Source: Paulinella micropora (taxonomy: Eukaryota; Cercozoa; Imbricatea; Euglyphida). Taken from it: 24,302 nt of DNA. How positions within the stretch are numbered: position 1 is the stretch's first letter; every line of letters starts with the position of its first letter. The translations under genes and the position numbers were made by a program. Where the stretch lies: assembly GCA_009731375.1 (NCBI GenBank), contig BJOX01000045.1, positions 1,219,130 to 1,243,431 on the forward strand, given 5' to 3'. Below the pieces are notes generated by a model. The model had not been told where the DNA came from. It ran no database searches and saw nothing but the letters and a program-made list of their open reading frames with translations. Below, piece after piece: positions 1 to 7,106 of this stretch.

Positions 1-165
1 AGAAATTATCGCGTTTGAGCCAAACTACAAGCGCAGCGGCTTTCTGTTCCTTTGCTGGTGGGAAGGCTATGCTAGGGACAAGGCGACCAGGTCTCAAGTT
101 TAGATATCCACTGCTTGTCTGAGGAGTACCTACGTGTGTTTTGCAGGCAGACACTGTCTGACATC

Positions 166-984
166 ATGGCGTGGGACGCATTCCTACCGGAAGATGAACG
201 AGTCCTTACGCGTTTCCAAAAGTTGTTTGCTTCTCTACCGAACCCTAAGGAATGCAAGCCTAATCACCGCTACGATATAGATCAAGAGCAAAAGGTGATT
301 AAGGTGTGGCAGCTCCCAGATGAACGATGGATGCATGAGGACAAGCGCAAGCAGAAAGGTCGAAAGGGCAAGGACCAAAGCAAAGGTCCCAAGCGCAGAA
401 GTGGAAGTGTGTCAAGCTCAAGCGCAACCAGTTCCCGCAAGCGTCCAAAATTGCTTGACAGTCCTGAAGACTCTAACTCCGACTCTCCTGGGGCTCAGTC
501 TGCGAAGCCTGAGGAGCCTACGGCCCAGGCTGAGAAGCCTTCAGACCAGCTTACGCCTGAGAAGCCTTCGGACCAGCTTACGAAGAAGCCTTCGGACAAG
601 CTTACGCCTGAGCTTACGCGTGAGAAGCCTTCGGACCAGCTTACGCCTGAGAAGCCTGCGAAGCGTAAGGAGCCCGAGAAGCCTAAGAAGCCTGCGGCCC
701 AGCCTGAGAAGCCTGCGACCCAGCCTGAGCACGGTGAGCAACCTGTGAAGCGTTCGCCGCGTAAAAAGGCTGTGGCCCAGCCTGCGAAGCCTGAGGAACC
801 TAAGAAGCCTGCGGCCCAGCCTGCGAAGCCTGAGGAACGTAAGAAGCCTGTGGCCCAGCCTGCGAAGCCTGAGCAACTTAAGAAGCGTGCGGCCCTGACT
901 GCGAAGCATGAGCAACGCCAGAAGCCTGCGAAGGCTGTGCCACCTAAGAAGCCTGAGGCTAACCAACCTGCGAGCCATGAGTAA
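166..984 (+). CDS. Lysine/proline-rich repeat protein, possibly truncated by a stop
   Basis: I do not recognise this family. The ATG at 166 has A at -3 and G at +4. The frame is open further upstream, and a 3' splice-site-like sequence (TGTTTTGCAG) ends at 146, so this may be an internal exon. The first ~60 residues (WDAFLPEDERVL, then KVIKVWQLPDERW) look globular. A basic, Ser-rich stretch with KRRSGS and RKRPK follows and could act as a nuclear localisation signal. The remainder is degenerate repeats of the types EKPSDQLTP and AKPEEPKKPAAQP. The stop is TAA within GAG-TAA-CCT, where sister repeats read GAG-CAA-CCT or GAG-GAA-CCT. The same frame stays open after it with a helical-looking stretch (EKLLQELATLKQAHANLQQQL) up to the gap at 1110. 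The stop therefore looks like a nonsense mutation or a sequencing error, and the true product may continue. The role is unknown; the composition suggests a nuclear or chromatin-associated protein. Confidence 0.5.
   Translation: MAWDAFLPEDERVLTRFQKLFASLPNPKECKPNHRYDIDQEQKVIKVWQLPDERWMHEDKRKQKGRKGKDQSKGPKRRSGSVSSSSATSSRKRPKLLDSPEDSNSDSPGAQSAKPEEPTAQAEKPSDQLTPEKPSDQLTKKPSDKLTPELTREKPSDQLTPEKPAKRKEPEKPKKPAAQPEKPATQPEHGEQPVKRSPRKKAVAQPAKPEEPKKPAAQPAKPEERKKPVAQPAKPEQLKKRAALTAKHEQRQKPAKAVPPKKPEANQPASHE
520..960 (+). repeat. Degenerate coding tandem repeat (EKPSDQLTP / AKPEEPKKP)
   Basis: About 27-base units around GAGAAGCCTTCGGACCAGC are followed by units around CCTGCGAAGCCTGAGGAAC. They vary in length but keep the reading frame of the gene at 166-984, so the array has been edited mostly by whole codons. 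This supports the + frame as the real one; the long antisense frames here are products of the repeat. Confidence 0.75.
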
Positions 985-1109
985 CCTGACAAGCACGCGA
1001 CCCCGGAGGCAGAAAAGCTATTGCAAGAACTAGCCACCCTGAAGCAGGCCCATGCGAACCTGCAGCAGCAACTTAACTGGAATTCGCCATCCTTAAAAGG
1101 CTCGTTTGT

Positions 1110-1292
1110 NNNNNNNNNNNNNNNNNNNNNNNNNNNNNNNNNNNNNNNNNNNNNNNNNNNNNNNNNNNNNNNNNNNNNNNNNNNNNNNNNNNNNNNNNNN
1201 NNNNNNNNNNNNNNNNNNNNNNNNNNNNNNNNNNNNNNNNNNNNNNNNNNNNNNNNNNNNNNNNNNNNNNNNNNNNNNNNNNNNNNNNNNNN
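1110..1292. other. Assembly gap (183 N) with hexanucleotide repeat on its right edge
   Basis: Unknown bases. The right edge (1293-1324) is a CTTGCT/CTTGCC hexanucleotide repeat, which probably caused the gap. The gap cuts off the downstream continuation of the lysine/proline-rich gene. Confidence 0.95.
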
Positions 1293-1354
1293 TCTTGCTC
1301 TTGCTCTTGCCCTTGCCCTTGCCACCTACCACAAAAGTCTATCCTTAGAGGCAG

Positions 1355-2956
1355 TCAACAAGACAAAACGTTGCTACTTCCTTTAGACTTCTTCTTCTTG
1401 TTGCTGCGCTCCTTCGCATTGTACTCTTTGATGGCTTCCGGTGAGATGTCAACCTTGTGCTTCTGCATGGGGTGTTCATGAAAGTAGTCAACCTCGTATG
1501 CCTCGCACACATCAAAGTCTTCGCATCGCGCCTGAGGATCCACGCAACTGTATTTGGACCCCACAATTTTGTCCGCGCATCTGTTGCAGTACCCACCCGG
1601 CCAGTCGTCTGTGGTATCTCCCCCGGACCCGTCCTCTTCGGCCTCGGGCTCATCGCTTGCTTCTGCTTCTGGACCTGGATCTTCCACTTTCGTGTTCTTG
1701 AGCTCCGTCCTGACGAGCTTCTTTACCTTGGCCTCTACCTCGCTTTGAAACTTAGCCTCCCTCTTGGTGAAACCTTTCCTGATAGCGTTGCGTATTCTGG
1801 GGATCTCCTCCTTGAGAAACCGCTCAACTTCTTTTTTGACCTCACCCCGCACGACCCGCTGAACCTCCCCCACCCAGTCAGCCTGAGCTGGAATAGAGAC
1901 GGTGGACGTCGCCTTGGGAACACTTTCCTCATTTTTGTCCTGGCTGGCCTTGCTCTTCCTCGAGCCCTTGGAGCCCTTGGAGCCAAACGTACCGCCACTG
2001 CTGCGTCGATCTTGATCGCTACCGTTGCCATCGCCTCCTCCAGTGGGTCGAACCTCATGTCGATTGAGCAACAACTTGCACTCTTTTGAGTCAACAAATA
2101 CCTTTGCCAAACGCACCATCAAGCGCCCTGCTTCTGGCTGAGTGACCAAACCACATTGCACGTCCCGCTTGATGAAGTCAATGTGCGGCAGGACGACTGT
2201 CTCCAAATCAGAAAGATCCGCTTTGGTCACAAGACCATGCACTTCATTGTGAGAGAGAGCTGAGCCGCAGAGTACTGCCCACTTGTCCGCAGCCAGGTCT
2301 TCCACAATCGTGCCAAGAACCAAGTAACGATCCAACGACGGAATGTGCATTTTGCCGTTTGCTGGGATCTGCATGACGCCTTTGCGACCACCAACAGCAA
2401 ATTTGAACGGCACGACATATGCGTCCACAAACCTCAGGTTGAACTTATTCTCTTTGGTTCCAAAGACAAAGTCTTTCGTTGCATGCAAGTCCTTTCGTTG
2501 TGGCCATGTGTCGATAACAGAATATGCCTGTTTCATCTCCTTTTTGAGCTTCTCAGGGATAGGTATATCGGCCTCATCCTTTTCCACCTCCGTGCGTTCT
2601 TCTTCATCATCCTCTTCCTGCCCGTGCTCAGGAGAGATAACAGCATCTTCTTTCGTGAAATCTTGTTCGAAAGGCACACTATCACGAGAAGGGAAACGCC
2701 CACGAGAAGGGAAACGCTCACGAGAATGCCAATTATCAGGATGCATATCAGGACTGATAGGAGGAGAAAAAGAAAAACCAGACAAAGACAGAGCGGAGGA
2801 GCGAGAAGAAGAAGAGGATGAGGATGATGAGGACGAAGAAGAAGAAGAGGATGAGGATGATGAGGACGAAGAAGAAGAGGATGAGGATGATGATGATGAG
2901 GAGGAGGAGGAAGAAGAAGAAAAAGAAGAAGAAGAAGAAGGAGAACCTCTATACAT
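1355..2956 (-). CDS. Poly-Ser, ZZ-type zinc-finger protein (533 aa)
   Basis: One long open frame on the - strand. In order: residues 7-52 are almost all serine; then a Ser/Arg region with ERFPSRGRFPSRD; an acidic patch (EEDDEEERTEVEKDE); a probable folded region of about 170 residues from IPEKLKKEMKQAY through KVFVDSKECKLLL, not recognised; a Gly/Ser/Lys linker; a charged, probably helical stretch at about 359-422 (VRGEVKKEVERFLKEEIPR); an acidic linker; a ZZ-like finger at about 456-500; and a basic tail (NKKKKSKG). The ZZ motif has C457, C460, C471, C478 and C484 with H493, H495 and H500. The expected last cysteine is Tyr487, and the third and fourth cysteines are six residues apart instead of the usual two. 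One zinc site may therefore be lost. ZZ fingers normally bind protein ligands such as histone tails or N-degrons; the target here is unknown. The ATG lies inside direct repeat 1. A second ZZ gene lies downstream on the same strand. Confidence 0.7.
   Translation of the reverse strand: MYRGSPSSSSSFSSSSSSSSSSSSSSSSSSSSSSSSSSSSSSSSSSSSSSSRSSALSLSGFSFSPPISPDMHPDNWHSRERFPSRGRFPSRDSVPFEQDFTKEDAVISPEHGQEEDDEEERTEVEKDEADIPIPEKLKKEMKQAYSVIDTWPQRKDLHATKDFVFGTKENKFNLRFVDAYVVPFKFAVGGRKGVMQIPANGKMHIPSLDRYLVLGTIVEDLAADKWAVLCGSALSHNEVHGLVTKADLSDLETVVLPHIDFIKRDVQCGLVTQPEAGRLMVRLAKVFVDSKECKLLLNRHEVRPTGGGDGNGSDQDRRSSGGTFGSKGSKGSRKSKASQDKNEESVPKATSTVSIPAQADWVGEVQRVVRGEVKKEVERFLKEEIPRIRNAIRKGFTKREAKFQSEVEAKVKKLVRTELKNTKVEDPGPEAEASDEPEAEEDGSGGDTTDDWPGGYCNRCADKIVGSKYSCVDPQARCEDFDVCEAYEVDYFHEHPMQKHKVDISPEAIKEYNAKERSNKKKKSKGSSNVLSC
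2801..2938 (-). repeat. Trinucleotide-rich tract encoding poly-serine
   Basis: On the + strand this reads as mixed GAA/GAG/GAT/GAC triplets. On the - strand it encodes a run of about 45 serines at the N-terminus of the ZZ protein. Mixed codons (TCC, TCA, TCT, and a few others) show an imperfect repeat rather than a pure expansion. The second ZZ gene has a shorter serine tract in the same relative place. Confidence 0.85.
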
Positions 2957-3067
2957 CTCATATTACCTCGCGCGGGCCCTTCAGGACTTGGGAAAAAGGA
3001 GCGGCTGGCACACCAACATACCTTGACTTTCAAACCTCCCTGCCCCCCCAAGTCCGATCAGTCTACT
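2941..3067. repeat. Direct repeat copy 1 (about 127 bp)
   Basis: Starts GAGAACCTCTATACATCTCA and ends GTCCGATCAGTCTACT. It is nearly identical to 3311-3438, differing by a few substitutions and a homopolymer length change. It covers the start codon and 5' flank of the ZZ gene at 1355-2956. Confidence 0.93.
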
Positions 3068-3310
3068 TTAACTCATCGAAGAGCAACTCCCGAACGTTCC
3101 CCGAGAGTCTTGCTGCCAAATAACTACATACAGCACATAAAAAAAAGTTTTCATCTCATTCATAGTACTAAACTTAGAAAAAAATTGAATTTTCCATTTC
3201 TGACCCCGGACAGCATAGATACATGTGTGCTAGTTTACCCCAAGTCCTGCAAACATCCTGTCCACGACAAAATCTGGCTCTTTTGTCAGGAACATACAAT
3301 TTCTGTGTTG
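3067..3310 (+). repeat. Inverted repeat arm 1 (about 244 bp)
   Basis: The sequence from TTTAACTCATCGAAGAGC to TTTCTGTGTTG is the near-perfect reverse complement of 4846-5088. It fills exactly the space between the two direct repeats (2941-3067 and 3311-3438). Its other copy forms the 5' part of the second ZZ gene. Confidence 0.93.
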
Positions 3311-3438
3311 GAGAACCTCTATACACCTCATATTACCTCGCGCGGGCCCTTCAGGACTTGGGAAAAAAGGAGCGTCTGGCACACCAACATACCTTGACTT
3401 TCAAACCTCCCTGCCCCACCAAGTCCGATCAGTCTACT
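3311..3438. repeat. Direct repeat copy 2 (about 128 bp)
   Basis: Second copy of 2941-3067, in the same orientation and immediately after inverted arm 1. It contains the + strand ORF fragment ALQDLGKKERLAHQ, which also occurs in altered form in copy 1. I see no evidence that this frame is a gene. Confidence 0.93.
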
Positions 3439-3528
3439 GCCTCTCCCGGCCGCCTTCATCGATTTACGCTGGCTAAGTAAAAGAAACAATTCATAACAAA
3501 AGCATTTAAGGTTCCAGTTGGGTCCGAA

Positions 3529-3555
3529 CTTGGGAAAAAACTTGGTTTCCCCAGG
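3529..3555. repeat. Imperfect hairpin 1
   Basis: CTTGGGAAA pairs with TTTCCCCAG across a loop AAACTTGG, with one mismatched or wobble pair. It is the first of three spaced hairpins of similar design. Confidence 0.5.
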
Positions 3556-3627
3556 TCAGGCCCCAGTCTGACTGGTACAAGTACTGATTTTGAAATTTTG
3601 CAAAAAGCAAACCACGCTGATTCCCAC

Positions 3628-3746
3628 CAGTCTGATTCTACTCACAATGCATACAAATAACAATGAAACACAAAAAGAAGANNNNNNNNNNCCAGTCTGA
3701 TTCTACTCACAATGCATACAACTAACAATGAAACACAAAAAGAAGA
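3628..3746. repeat. Duplicated 54-bp segment flanking a 10-N gap
   Basis: The segment CCAGTCTGATTCTACTCACA through CACAAAAAGAAGA occurs just before (to 3681) and just after (from 3692) the gap at 3682-3691, with only one substitution seen (AAATAAC versus AACTAAC). It is most simply an unmerged overlap between two contig ends, that is, a false duplication. Confidence 0.8.
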
Positions 3747-3768
3747 CATTTCCGATCTCAACCTGCCA

Positions 3769-3805
3769 CTTGACTTGAAAAAAAACTTAATTTTTTCAAG
3801 TCAAG
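3769..3805. repeat. Perfect 15-bp stem hairpin
   Basis: CTTGACTTGAAAAAA (3769-3783) and TTTTTTCAAGTCAAG (3791-3805) are exact reverse complements around a 7-base loop, AACTTAA. Confidence 0.9.
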
Positions 3806-3942
3806 CTGCCGGTCTGGTGGTACATACATATGATAGTTGAACAAACATGCATGTTCAGTTTGCGGCGGTCTTAAAACACCATGGATCTGAAAGTTTGCTG
3901 CACAGAGACAAAAAATAATAAGGTGTCCCTTAACCTCACTCA

Positions 3943-3973
3943 CCTTGGTCACAAAAAATTATTTTTGCCAAGG
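3943..3973. repeat. Imperfect hairpin 3
   Basis: CCTTGG (3943-3948) pairs with CCAAGG (3968-3973). The inner A-run pairs with the T-run. The A/T inner stem resembles the hairpin at 3769-3805. Confidence 0.6.
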
Positions 3974-4002
3974 TTGTTGACCCACAGAAAAAAACTCACA
4001 AT

Positions 4003-4548
4003 TTACAAAAAAAGGCCTAACTCACGCATGTGCCTGATGAAATCTAGCTCTTGAAGCCTCTTAATTCTCTTTTCTCGCAGCCTCCAGGGCTCCCAGCCGT
4101 AGTTTATAAGCACCAGGCTCCATGCTTTGTACGCTCTGTTGCTTCTCGTCTGGATGTAAAATTGTGGATCGTGGAGGTCCTCGTTATAGGCTATGTCACA
4201 ATTGCAGTCTTCTGCAACTGTGCTTGTTGCTGCTAGATGACCTTGCATACTTGCATCTGAGCCACCTTGGTCTTGCACCGCCTGGGAAACATAAAAATAT
4301 GGCCAGCCTGGCAGAGAAATGACTGTCTGCTCTTCTAATGGAGTCAATGAGCTACGGGACCTTGATGAGCTTGGCAACCTTTCTACCTCAAAACCAGCTA
4401 TTCTAATTGGTGGTCCTGGTGGAAAATCCCTGCCAAAAAGCATGACTAAACCAAAACCCGCCCACCGCAGGGTCACTACGTCTTCCGACACACCATGGAA
4501 TCGGAGTGCAGCTCGCACTTCGATTGGAGGACCTTGATGGACTGCTAG
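4003..4548 (-). CDS. In-frame extension after the TGA of the second ZZ gene (181 codons)
   Basis: This frame is the direct continuation of 4549-4971: the TGA at 4549-4551 is the only stop between 4971 and 4003. It begins LAVHQGPPIEVRAALRFHGV. It then has a hydrophobic stretch (WAGFGLVMLFGRDFPPGPP), a Ser/Arg linker (LPSSSRSRSS), and a C-terminal part with GWPYFYVSQAVQDQ, DPQFYIQTRS and WEPWRLREKRIKRLQELDF. The composition is that of a normal protein, not random translation. The segment could be reached by stop-codon readthrough (TGA CTA G context), could be an exon of a gene whose splicing I cannot see, or could be a gene broken by a recent nonsense mutation. I do not recognise the domain. 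Its first internal ATG lies deep in the segment, so independent translation from the 5' end would need upstream sequence. Confidence 0.55.
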   Translation of the reverse strand, partial: LAVHQGPPIEVRAALRFHGVSEDVVTLRWAGFGLVMLFGRDFPPGPPIRIAGFEVERLPSSSRSRSSLTPLEEQTVISLPGWPYFYVSQAVQDQGGSDASMQGHLAATSTVAEDCNCDIAYNEDLHDPQFYIQTRSNRAYKAWSLVLINYGWEPWRLREKRIKRLQELDFIRHMRELGLFL

Positions 4549-4971
4549 TCATGCAGGAGTGCTCTGCTCGGCCTGTGCTTCCAGGGGAGTTCTCTTCATG
4601 ACGAGGGTGTGCGAGACGTCGTGCCTGCTTCGATTAACACAATCGGGACATAAGCTGTAACCGGGGCACTGCTCGCACTTCATCACATACCCCGTTATGG
4701 GATCAACTTGGCACATAGCACACATAATCCCGTGAAAAATTGGCTCAAGAGGCTTTGCCTTGGGGGCATGGCCCAAATCAGAAGCTGGAGGGCGCGACCC
4801 AGGAGAAGAACTCGAACAAGATAAGGAGGATGAGGATGAAGATGACAACACAGAAATTGTATGTTCCTGACAAAAGAGCCAGATTTTGTCGTGGACAGGA
4901 TGTTTGCAGGACTTGGGGTAAACTAGCACACATGTATCTATGCTGTCCGGGGTCAGAAATGGAAAATTCAA
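4549..4971 (-). CDS. ZZ-type zinc-finger protein with leaky-type stop (140 aa)
   Basis: The ATG at 4971 lies inside inverted repeat arm 2, and residues 1-42 (MNFPFLTPDS..., with KHPVHDKIWLFCQEH) come from that repeat. A Ser-rich tract (about 43-56) follows, then a Pro/Lys linker, then a canonical ZZ finger: C84, C87, C99, C102, C108, C111, H117 and H121. All eight zinc ligands are present, unlike the ZZ gene at 1355-2956. The stop is TGA followed by CTA-GCA, and the frame remains open for 181 more codons. ZZ fingers are protein-interaction modules in chromatin, ubiquitin and autophagy factors; the specific partner is unknown. The repeat-derived N-terminus may not be the true start: a spliced first exon is possible, and the poly-Ser + ZZ order suggests a diverged paralogue of the gene at 1355-2956. 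Confidence 0.6.
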   Translation of the reverse strand: MNFPFLTPDSIDTCVLVYPKSCKHPVHDKIWLFCQEHTISVLSSSSSSSLSCSSSSPGSRPPASDLGHAPKAKPLEPIFHGIMCAMCQVDPITGYVMKCEQCPGYSLCPDCVNRSRHDVSHTLVMKRTPLEAQAEQSTPA

Positions 4972-5088
4972 TTTTTTCTAAGTTTAGTACTATGAATGAG
5001 ATGAAAACTTTTTTTATGTGCTGTATGTGGTTATTTGGCAGCAAGACTCGCGGGGAACGTTCGGGAGTTGCTCTTCGATGCGTTAAAA
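4846..5088 (-). repeat. Inverted repeat arm 2 (about 243 bp)
   Basis: Reverse complement of 3067-3310, from CAACACAGAAATTG to GCATCGAAG...TTAAA on the opposite strand. It includes the start codon and first ~42 codons of the second ZZ gene, so the inverted copy at 3067-3310 encodes the same residues on the + strand. Confidence 0.93.
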
Positions 5089-5469
5089 GGCAGTGCCAGT
5101 GGCATGCCAAACTTTGTTTTTTAGGTGTCGGCACCGGTGATTTTTTGAAGTTATTTGGAGCCAAAGTAAGCATAGAGGAACTTGTAGTGGTTGGAAACAG
5201 ATGCAAAAGCTTCGGAATAACAATGAAACACAAATAGTAACGTTTTTAAAAGTTTTTTTTTTTATTTTTTTTAGTGTCGAAACTTAAAGTTTTTATTATC
5301 CTATAAAAATTAATTTTATCAAGAAAAAACAAAGATTAAGAGCCGGAATTTGTTTTTTTTACTTTGATTTTTAATATTAATTGACCGGATCATCATTGCA
5401 ACTCCGTGACTCACCGGGAACAAGCAGGATCATAGAATTCCCAGTATTTTAGCTTCTAATCGTCTCATT
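5089..5469. other. AT-rich non-coding stretch
   Basis: I see no gene. It contains long T and A runs (5250-5275 and 5325-5365) and a word AATAACAATGAAACACAAA at about 5215 that also occurs at about 3655 and 3720. The copia pol fragment begins near its right end, and no gag, protease, primer-binding site or 5' LTR could be recognised here. Confidence 0.5.
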
Positions 5470-6010
5470 GTGTTTATAATCTGCGAACTTCTCATAGACA
5501 CCGGAACGTGGTCAGCACGGTCAATACACGGTAAGAGACACACATTTTCGGTTACGGACGATTATTCGTTGTTTATTAAGGATTATTATCTTGCGCATAA
5601 GAACGAACTTATTGACTGCATTAAGCAGGCGGTAGCATTTTATGAGAGACAGACAGGAAACAAAGTACAAGAAATTAGATGTGTTCACTGAGGAGTTTGA
5701 TGTCCCGAAAGAAGTGATTGAGTGGTGGAAGCCTAGTCAGTTTATTTGGAAAACTTCAGGGGGACAAGGATGGCAACCCTATCGCTGAAAAAGCCAATGA
5801 CATTACGGCTGGGGCCGCAAGAGCCATGCGTTACCATGCCCACCTGCCCATTTCTTTCTGGGCAGAGATGGAGCATTCGGCAACCACTCTACATAACATT
5901 TTGCATGCCACCCAATTGCCCAGATGCATGACAGATGCATGAATGAATCAAATGAGCTTTTGCTTTATTTTAACATTCGTGTGCCTGGGCGCTGGGCCTT
6001 GACTGGCTGT
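5470..6010 (+). mobile_element. Ty1/copia retrotransposon, left part (integrase region)
   Basis: Holds decayed integrase coding sequence and nothing recognisable 5' of it, so the element is 5'-truncated. The right edge fades from YFNIR-like integrase C-terminal residues (about 5970-5985) into GC-rich virus-like DNA near 5990-6030. The matching right part resumes near 12978 with reverse transcriptase. About 200-300 codons of pol between integrase and RT are not seen, so the junction is not a clean insertion. Confidence 0.75.
5485..5985 (+). pseudogene. Copia integrase, frameshifted
   Basis: The first frame (to 5691) holds LLIDTGTWSARSIHGKRHTF then VTDDYSLFIKDYYL and FYERQTGNKVQEIRC. These match the copia integrase core, where the D-D-Y-S block carries the second catalytic aspartate. 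The expected S-D-N-G-G-E-F block is replaced by a stop just after IRC. Other frames then give FDVPKEVIEW and, at about 5790-5935, ANDITAGAARAMRYHAHLPI followed by SFWAEMEHSATTLHNIL, which is the classic conserved helix after the third catalytic residue. At least two frameshifts and one stop make it non-functional. Confidence 0.8.
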
Positions 6011-6060
6011 TTGCTTGGGCGTTTGTGGCGCCCCAGCCCCCGGCCGCCGCCCCCCGTCTT

Positions 6061-6089
6061 GGGGGGGGGGGGGGGGGGGNNNNNNNNNN
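6061..6089. other. Poly-G run (19) followed by 10-N gap
   Basis: One of four G/C homopolymers in the GC-rich block that abut a 10-N placeholder. The true length of the run, and so the reading frame across it, is unknown. Confidence 0.95.
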
Positions 6090-6146
6090 GCGGTCCTTTT
6101 CCCTCCGCTGGGCCTGCCCCGGGGCCACAAGAAGCGGTGGCGTGGC

Positions 6147-6520
6147 ATGAACCGCGCGGCAGACGAGGCGGCTAGGCACGAGGACTTCCTGCGGGCCAAG
6201 CTGCCGGGCGCCGGGCGCCGGGCGCCGTGCGTGTTCTACGGCCCCGAGCCCCGCGGTGCCGGCCGCCGAGGCCGACCGCGCGGTGGAGGTGGTAGAGCAC
6301 TGCCTGTACGAGAACGCGCTAGAGCACGACGACCTGAAGCGCAAGCGCTATGACCCCACGCTGCCGGCCGAGGCCAGACAGCACTACATGGAGCAGCTCA
6401 GCCGGGACGAACTGGCGCTGCTAGCCGTACCCATGGTCGGCCGGGTCCCGCAGGCGGTACACGCTAGCGAGCCCCTCTACGTTCTGCTGCAGCGCGCTGT
6501 ACATGTACAAGCTTTGGGTG
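6147..6520 (+). CDS. Virus-like protein A, frameshifted near 6245
   Basis: Not recognised. The ATG at 6147 opens a frame with MNRAADEAARHEDFLRAKLP and VFYGPEP. At about 6235-6260, next to GC-rich repeats of GGGCGCC, coding character passes to another frame that reads AAEADRAVEVVEHCLYENAL, LKRKRYDPTLP, HYMEQLSRDELALLAVPM and then HASEPLYVLLQRAV. Third codon positions are nearly all G or C in both parts, which argues for one gene with a single-base error or mutation. The HASEPLY motif near the end recurs at the end of protein C. The C-terminus is unclear: the second frame runs to a TAG at 6592-6594, but coding character shifts frame again near 6515. Confidence 0.5.
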
Positions 6521-6890
6521 GCTGGGTCAAGCGCGTGGCGGCCACGTACCCCCAGCTCTGCCGGAAATCACCCGCGCCGCGGACGGGGTCGTAGTCGTCG
6601 GCGTTGTCCCAGTGCTCGATAAAGCACGGCCGGGGGGCCCCAAGGGCGCGAGCATCCAGCACCTGCGGGATTCGCTGAACCACCAGGCGGCGGTGCTGGA
6701 GAATTCTTACTGTGCGCAGGGGGCACGCCCCGGGACGTACTTCCTGGGCTGGCGCTTTCTGTGGCCCGAGCACTGCTACCGCAACCCCGGACCGACCAAC
6801 AGCACCCGCGTCCTGCTGCCCCACCAGGTCGCGGACCTGAGTTCCCTGCCCTACTTCAGGCCCAAGGCGGCGGGGGGGCGCGGGGGGGGC
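6515..6890 (+). CDS. Virus-like protein B fragment
   Basis: Not recognised. From about 6515 the third + frame has strong GC-rich third positions and reads LPEITRAADGVVVVGVVPVL, then QHLRDSLNHQAAVLENSYC, GTYFLGWRFLWPEHCYRNPG and LLPHQVADLSSLPYF. The hydrophobic VVVVGVVPVL strand and the aromatic/Cys-rich part suggest a folded protein. No start codon is visible; it may be the C-terminal part of protein A after a second frame change, or a separate gene. Coding character is lost in the G-rich run near 6870-6890; the next ~210 bases look non-coding. Confidence 0.4.
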
Positions 6891-7106
6891 GGGGCACCCT
6901 CCCTTTCCCTTCCCCCGCGCCCGGCGCGGGTCGCAACGCTGGTGCGGGCCAGCCTCGGGCCCCGGCCCCTCCCCTCCCTTCCCGTCGCTTACAAATGCCC
7001 CCAGAACCCCGGGGAAGTGTGGCGCGGGATACCTCGCGCGGCATTTTTGCGTCTGTGGCAACAAACCACACACCTCCGGCTGTGCCGAGCGAGCAACGTG
7101 GGTGCC

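Larger units (their letters stand above)
3439..4002. other. Non-coding AT-rich stretch with three hairpins
   Basis: No convincing gene. It holds three A/T-loop hairpins (listed separately), two of them followed by related words (CAGTCTGACTGGTACA at about 3566, CCGGTCTGGTGGTACA at about 3809). It also holds a duplicated segment around a 10-N gap. The similar order suggests diverged repeat units of about 200-240 bp. Confidence 0.5.

Noticed and set aside
495-1325. Long - strand ORF opposite the lysine/proline-rich gene
   Set aside because: Its Cys/Phe/Gly-rich repeats are the antisense of the codon repeat and it crosses the N gap.
2343-3123. + strand acidic ORFs (poly-Glu/Asp) opposite the ZZ gene
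   Set aside because: They are antisense of the poly-serine tract; the - frame carries the zinc-finger and long-range coding sense.
4549-4551. TGA as a selenocysteine codon
   Set aside because: No selenoprotein motif near the site and no SECIS-like element recognised. The TGA CTA G context fits ordinary readthrough better.
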